Source of the DNA: an uncultured Anaerolineae bacterium
Lineage (GTDB): Bacteria > Chloroflexota > Anaerolineae > Aggregatilineales > Phototrophicaceae
NCBI GenBank assembly: GCA_937944445.1
Contig: CALDYP010000012.1
Span: 1-64,000 of the forward strand
Direction of reading: 5' to 3'
Length of the DNA stretch: 64,000 nt
In this document: positions 60,754 to 64,000 of the stretch, piece by piece
How positions within the stretch are numbered: position 1 is the stretch's first letter
Layout of the letters: every line of letters begins with the position of its first letter
Notes under the pieces: generated by a model
Told to the model about the DNA's origin: nothing
Databases searched by the model: none
The model's input: only the letters and a program-made list of their open reading frames with translations
Program-made: the position numbers and the translations under genes

Positions 60754-60845
60754 GGACAGGGCCTGCCCTGTCCGTAGTCCGTAGAGACAGAGCCTGCCCT
60801 GTCCGTGTTTTTCATCGCCACGATGGGCACGGCACGCCTTGCCCC
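60751..60845. repeat. Three family B hairpins starting at a stop codon
   Basis: TAG (stop of the lipoprotein gene, 60751-60753) is followed by GGACAGGGC, CT, GCCCTGTCC (60754-60773), a perfect hairpin. A second, slightly degenerate copy follows at 60784-60803 (GAGACAGAGC, CT, GCCCTGTC). A third of the GGCACGGC/GCCTTGCC type lies at 60826-60843. The rest of the gap to 60949 holds a promoter. Confidence 0.75.
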
Positions 60846-60895
60846 TACTACTACACACGTCCGCCCTCAAAGCATTCCCGTCTGGTCAAGCGCGG

Positions 60896-60924
60896 TTGAC
60901 TCTTTCATAATCAACTCCTGCAAT
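60896..60924 (+). promoter_or_regulatory. Promoter candidate of the DUF3048 gene
   Basis: TTGACT and TGCAAT are separated by 17 bases; the start would lie about 19 bases ahead of the ATG at 60950, with GAGGA between. Confidence 0.5.
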
Positions 60925-60949
60925 GTGCCATTGTTGAGGAATTTTGCTA

Positions 60950-62134
60950 ATGCGCTTGCTGACATGGACGCTGATGATCTGGCTTGGGGTGGTTTGTTCG
61001 GCCACGCTGCCGGCCGTTCAATCCAACAGCCTGCTTGAGCCAACGCCCACCCCCAGCGAAACGCCGGGGACGATCGGCCCGACGTTCGACCCCGCTACCA
61101 ACCCGCTGACCGGCCTGCCGCTGCCAGAGGCTGCGCAGTCCCGCCCGCCGATCATCGTCAAAGTTTCGAACTCGCCCGCTATCGTCCGTCCACAGTCGGG
61201 CATCAGCCTTGCAGACATCGTCTACGAACACTACACCGAGGTGGGCATCACCCGCTTCAGCGCCATCTTCCTGACGCATGCGCCGCGCCGCGTCGGGTCG
61301 ATCCGCAGCGCGCGCTTGATCGACTACGAGCTGTCGCCGATGTACGGGGCGCTGTTGGCCTTCTCGGGCGCGAGCTTGGGCGTGGACAAGCGTATCTACG
61401 GCACGCAGCACGTGATCAACATCCTGTGCCGCACCGCCGCTGACCCTGAGGCCTGCGCCCGCGACGTGTTCAACATCGGCCCCGTGGGCGATCTGCCGCC
61501 GTCAGACTTCGTCGACCGTGCCTACAAAGCCGCTTACATCGGGCCGCCTGTCTACTTCCGCGATGAGGCGCTGCCGATCCCGCACAACATGTTCGTTGAC
61601 CTTGAGGCGCTTTGGCAGCGCGCCGCCCGCGACGGCCACACGCAGCGCCCTCCGCTGGAGGGCATGCGCTTTCACTCGCAGCCGCCTGAGGTCGAGCACA
61701 CCAGCGGCATCTACGCGCAGGTGCGCTACCTGACAACTACCGCCGAGTGGCACTACCACCCGCCTACAGGCCGTTACTACCGCAGCACCAACGGCGAACG
61801 CCACTTCGACGCGCTGACTGAAACCCAAGCAGCCGCTGAAAACGTCTTGATCGTCTACGCAGGCCATTACCTGACCGACATCGTGGAAAGCGGCGGCGGC
61901 GACAATGTCCACTGGAGCGCGCAGATCACCCTCTGGCCGCGCGGCGAGGCCGTGCTGCTGCGTGATGGGCGCGCCTACGCCGTCGAGTGGCGGCGCGACA
62001 GCCGCTATGAGCTGCTCACGCTGTGGACTGCCGACGGGCAGCCGGTTCCGCTCAAGCCCGGTCAGACGTGGGTGCAGGTCGTCCGCACGCCCGAGCAGAT
62101 AGAACCGCCGTTCGAACAGATCATCGTGTATTAG
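60950..62134 (+). CDS. Secreted DUF3048 (YerB-like) protein
   Basis: The 394-aa product has a signal peptide, a short Thr/Pro-rich spacer, and the DUF3048 N-terminal domain: NPLTGLPLPEAAQSRPPIIVKVSN (in part), GISLADIVYEHYTEVGITRF, and RVGSIRSARLIDYELSPMYGALLAFSG (in part). The C-terminal domain begins around WHYHPPTGRYYRSTNG and ends PGQTWVQVV. The family is exported and of unknown biochemical function. GAGGA lies 9 bases before the ATG at 60950; an in-frame TTG at 60944 is weaker. Confidence 0.92.
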   Translation: MRLLTWTLMIWLGVVCSATLPAVQSNSLLEPTPTPSETPGTIGPTFDPATNPLTGLPLPEAAQSRPPIIVKVSNSPAIVRPQSGISLADIVYEHYTEVGITRFSAIFLTHAPRRVGSIRSARLIDYELSPMYGALLAFSGASLGVDKRIYGTQHVINILCRTAADPEACARDVFNIGPVGDLPPSDFVDRAYKAAYIGPPVYFRDEALPIPHNMFVDLEALWQRAARDGHTQRPPLEGMRFHSQPPEVEHTSGIYAQVRYLTTTAEWHYHPPTGRYYRSTNGERHFDALTETQAAAENVLIVYAGHYLTDIVESGGGDNVHWSAQITLWPRGEAVLLRDGRAYAVEWRRDSRYELLTLWTADGQPVPLKPGQTWVQVVRTPEQIEPPFEQIIVY

Positions 62135-62186
62135 AGCAATGTCTACGAAAAACTAGACCCAGAGCGCGCAAGCACTCGGCTGAGGC

Positions 62187-62285
62187 GCGCTCACCCCAGC
62201 GGGATTTCGCCCGCGGCGTAGACCCTGCCCGGCTCGACCACGACGCGGCTGCCCGTGTCCACCGTCGCCATCAGGTCGTCGCGCC
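62187..62285 (-). repeat. Direct repeat A: displaced copy of the rimO 3' end
   Basis: Bases 62187-62279 match 63007-63099 with two substitutions (62238 C/T, 62248 G/A). The next 7 bases of the rimO copy (AGGTCGT) are missing here, after which CGCGCC matches again. The copy would encode the last RimO residues but has no start or upstream part. It ends five bases before the toxin stop codon. Confidence 0.95.
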
Positions 62286-62290
62286 GAGGA

Positions 62291-62623
62291 CTACGGCAAG
62301 TAATAGACGCTGCCAGTGTCTGTTGATGGGTCGAACAGACCAGCGAAAAGAGTTAAGATCTCTACAATCGTGTGAGATGTGCGTTGAACCGAACGAGACA
62401 AGCACACGAGCGCATAAAAATCGGTGTGCTGGGCTGTACGGCCTGCAAACGGGTGATCGAACGTGACCATCACTAGTTCAAGCCGCGTTGCGTAAGCTAG
62501 GTGATCCTCATCAGCTCGGCCCGTCATATTGACATCAACCGCCATGACCGCTGTGATGCCGCGGCTTTGCAGACCCTTTGCGACGGAGCGGCTCACGTGC
62601 TCGTCAAGATAAAACCCGCGCAC
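62291..62623 (-). CDS. DUF5615 PIN-like toxin of a type II toxin-antitoxin pair
   Basis: The 110-aa product begins MRGFYLDEHVSRSVAKGLQS, matching the DUF5615 start with its acidic DE pair, and has VDVNMTGRADEDHLAYATRL and VMVTFDHPFAG, where the Asp residues form a PIN-like active site. Such proteins are predicted RNases. The C-terminus (about 25 residues past the fold) is longer than usual. Start is GTG at 62623, two bases after the antitoxin stop codon. The module is enclosed by a duplication of the rimO 3' end. Confidence 0.88.
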   Translation of the reverse strand: MRGFYLDEHVSRSVAKGLQSRGITAVMAVDVNMTGRADEDHLAYATRLELVMVTFDHPFAGRTAQHTDFYALVCLSRSVQRTSHTIVEILTLFAGLFDPSTDTGSVYYLP

Positions 62624-62625
62624 GC

Positions 62626-62964
62626 TTACTCTAGTGGGTCGTCGTCTGATTGAAATTTCTTCGGCAGCCTTTGGCGCGCTTGTGCGTGCTGCTGCGCGTC
62701 TTCGGCGATGTGGGCTTCAATCAACGCCTTGTTGCGTTCGTGGTAGAGCAGCGCAGCGACGACCTGAGGCACGGTGAGCGTCAATTCATGCGCCACAGCA
62801 GCGACTGGCAGCCGTTCAGCCAGTGCGACAATCGTTGCGATGTCTACCCGTCGCCCGCGAATATGTGGGCGACCGCTCATCAGCGTGTAGTCGATATAGT
62901 CTTCAAGGTCAACAATGTGATCAGCAGTTGGTTCCATTTTGGCTTGTTTGTCTCCGCTCTGCAT
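62626..62964 (-). CDS. DUF433 antitoxin
   Basis: The 112-aa product contains the DUF433 core: GRPHIRGRRVDIATIVALAERLP followed by the helix-turn-helix-like VAHELTLTVPQVVAALLYHERNKALIEAHI (both in part). This is a DNA-binding fold normally paired with DUF5615 toxins, so autoregulation is expected. The charged C-terminal tail is longer than in minimal members. ATG at 62964 is chosen, with GGATGA upstream and TACAAT at 62986-62991 as a -10 candidate; an internal ATG nine codons later is possible. Confidence 0.85.
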   Translation of the reverse strand: MQSGDKQAKMEPTADHIVDLEDYIDYTLMSGRPHIRGRRVDIATIVALAERLPVAAVAHELTLTVPQVVAALLYHERNKALIEAHIAEDAQQHAQARQRLPKKFQSDDDPLE

Positions 62965-63006
62965 CTGATGTCATCCATTCATTTTATTGTACAGCAGAGG
63001 TTTGAA

Positions 63007-63112
63007 GCGCTCACCCCAGCGGGATTTCGCCCGCGGCGTAGACCCTGCCCGGCTCGATCACGACGCGACTGCCCGTGTCCACCGTCGCCATCAGGTCGTA
63101 GGTCGTCGCGCC
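63007..63112 (-). repeat. Direct repeat B: 3' end of the intact rimO gene
   Basis: This is the partner of 62187-62285 in the same orientation. It covers the last 33 codons and stop of rimO plus four bases of 3' flank. The two copies enclose 721 bases (62286-63006) that contain only the toxin-antitoxin genes. Confidence 0.95.
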
Positions 63113-64000
63113 AGTGATCCGCACGGGCACGATCTCCCCGATGGGCAGTTCCCCTTCGATCAGCACGTAGCCGTCGATCTCTGGGGCGTCGCGGTAGCTG
63201 CGGCCTAAGCTGATCGTGCTGGCGGCGCGGCGCGCATGGGGGGCGTCGTTCGCGCCGTGGCCTTCGATCAGCACGTCCAGCGTCTGGCCGATGAACGCTT
63301 GATTCTTGGCGAGGCTGATGCCCTGCTGAAGCGTCATCAGCTGGTCGTAGCGCGCTTGCTTGACGTCGTCGTCCACTTGGTTGGGGAGAGCTGCGCTGGG
63401 CGTGCCGATCTCGTAGCTGTACTTGAACGCGCCGACGCGGTCAAATTGCAAATCACGCACGAATTGCAGCAGTCCCTCGAACTCTGCATCCGTCTCGCCC
63501 GGGTAGCCGACGATGAACGTGGTGCGCACCGCCAGATTGGGGATCATCGCGCGCAGCTTGCCGACTGTCTCATAGACCCATTCGACTTTGGCGGGGCGCT
63601 TCATCCGTTTGAGCGTCTCGCGGTGGCCGTGCTGGAGCGGCATATCGAGGTAGGGCAGCACCTGCGGGTGACGGGCCATCGTTTCCATCAAGCGCTCGGT
63701 GACGTAGCCGGGATAGGCGTACATGATGCGAATCCACGGGATGCGCGGGGCGGCGCTCACGATTGCATCGAGCAGGTGCGCCAGCCCGTCTTTCATCCCT
63801 AGATCGTAGCCGTAGTCGGTTGAGTCCTGCGCGATGAGCAAGATCTCTTTCACCCCCATCGCTTGCAAGCGCACGGCCTCCGCCACGATGCTTTCAACCG
63901 GGCGGCTGACAGCAGTCCCTTTGATCTTGGGGATGGCGCAGAAAGCGCACGGGCGGCGGCAGCCGTCGGCGATCTTGAGGTAGGCGCTGGCCCCCTGCAC
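63011..64000 (-). CDS. rimO: Ribosomal protein S12 methylthiotransferase RimO, C-terminal part (5' end outside window)
   Basis: The visible 329 residues begin just before the radical-SAM site. CX3CX2C is C-RRP-C-AF-C in the context YLKIADGCRRPCAFCAIP, followed by LLIAQDSTDYGYDLG and MYAYPGYVTERL, with LDMPLQHGH next. Further on is TTFIVGYPGETDAEF, and a TRAM domain ends the protein. These fit RimO better than MiaB. The enzyme adds a methylthio group to an Asp of ribosomal protein S12 using two iron-sulphur clusters. About 135 N-terminal residues with the first cluster's cysteines lie beyond 64000. Its 3' end is duplicated at 62187-62285. Confidence 0.94.
   Translation of the reverse strand: MQGASAYLKIADGCRRPCAFCAIPKIKGTAVSRPVESIVAEAVRLQAMGVKEILLIAQDSTDYGYDLGMKDGLAHLLDAIVSAAPRIPWIRIMYAYPGYVTERLMETMARHPQVLPYLDMPLQHGHRETLKRMKRPAKVEWVYETVGKLRAMIPNLAVRTTFIVGYPGETDAEFEGLLQFVRDLQFDRVGAFKYSYEIGTPSAALPNQVDDDVKQARYDQLMTLQQGISLAKNQAFIGQTLDVLIEGHGANDAPHARRAASTISLGRSYRDAPEIDGYVLIEGELPIGEIVPVRITGATTYDLMATVDTGSRVVIEPGRVYAAGEIPLG

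Overview
The window is a GC-rich bacterial chromosome segment. It opens inside a 23S rRNA gene and closes inside rimO. The best guess for the host is the phylum Chloroflexota (Anaerolineae-like). This is an inference from gene content and style: paired S41 proteases, many extracytoplasmic PT-rich proteins, TPR-kinase/FHA signalling, a Liv-type transporter with acyl-CoA ligases, and frequent GTG/TTG starts. No taxon-specific marker was tested.

Layout. 1-1860: 3' part of 23S rRNA, then 5S rRNA. 2046-8718 (+): two paralogous secreted S41 proteases around a GT39-like membrane glycosyltransferase. 8786-17624 (-): a seven-gene operon (livG, acyl-CoA synthetase, livH, livM, livK, livF, PaaK-like ligase) for import and probable CoA activation of a carboxylic acid or amino acid. 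17721-25415 (-): an operon of a ClpC-like unfoldase lacking the middle domain, a giant Ser/Thr kinase with about 20 TPRs, an FHA protein and a lysophospholipase-like hydrolase. 25496-28969: a membrane-anchored P-loop protein, a UPF0200-type kinase and a CheR-TPR methyltransferase. 29067-33039 (+): a large secreted protein of unknown family and a secreted propeller-cytochrome c. 33146-34729: a DtxR-type regulator, a DUF423 protein and Hsp20. 34898-38422: hydantoinase/oxoprolinase A and B subunits. 38605-46350: a polytopic membrane kinase, YbjN, a trypsin-fold pseudoprotease and GlgX. 46511-58079 (-): an eight-gene operon of four related clan-A glycosidase-like secreted proteins, a CopD-like protein, a GT39-like transferase, RNase Z and a GT4 transferase; it looks like a surface-glycan locus. 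58307-62134 (+): crotonase, methyltransferase, lipoprotein and a DUF3048 protein. 62135-64000 (-): a DUF433/DUF5615 toxin-antitoxin pair next to rimO.

Two structures stand out. First, a dispersed, modular palindromic repeat lies between many genes. In two unlinked secreted-protein genes it appears to supply the Shine-Dalgarno sequence (buried in its own hairpin), the GTG start codon and the charged N-region of the signal peptide. In another gene it supplies the stop codon, and a second small hairpin family supplies the TAG stop of two more genes. Second, the toxin-antitoxin cassette is flanked by a roughly 100-bp direct repeat of the 3' end of rimO, an arrangement like att sites but with no integrase visible.
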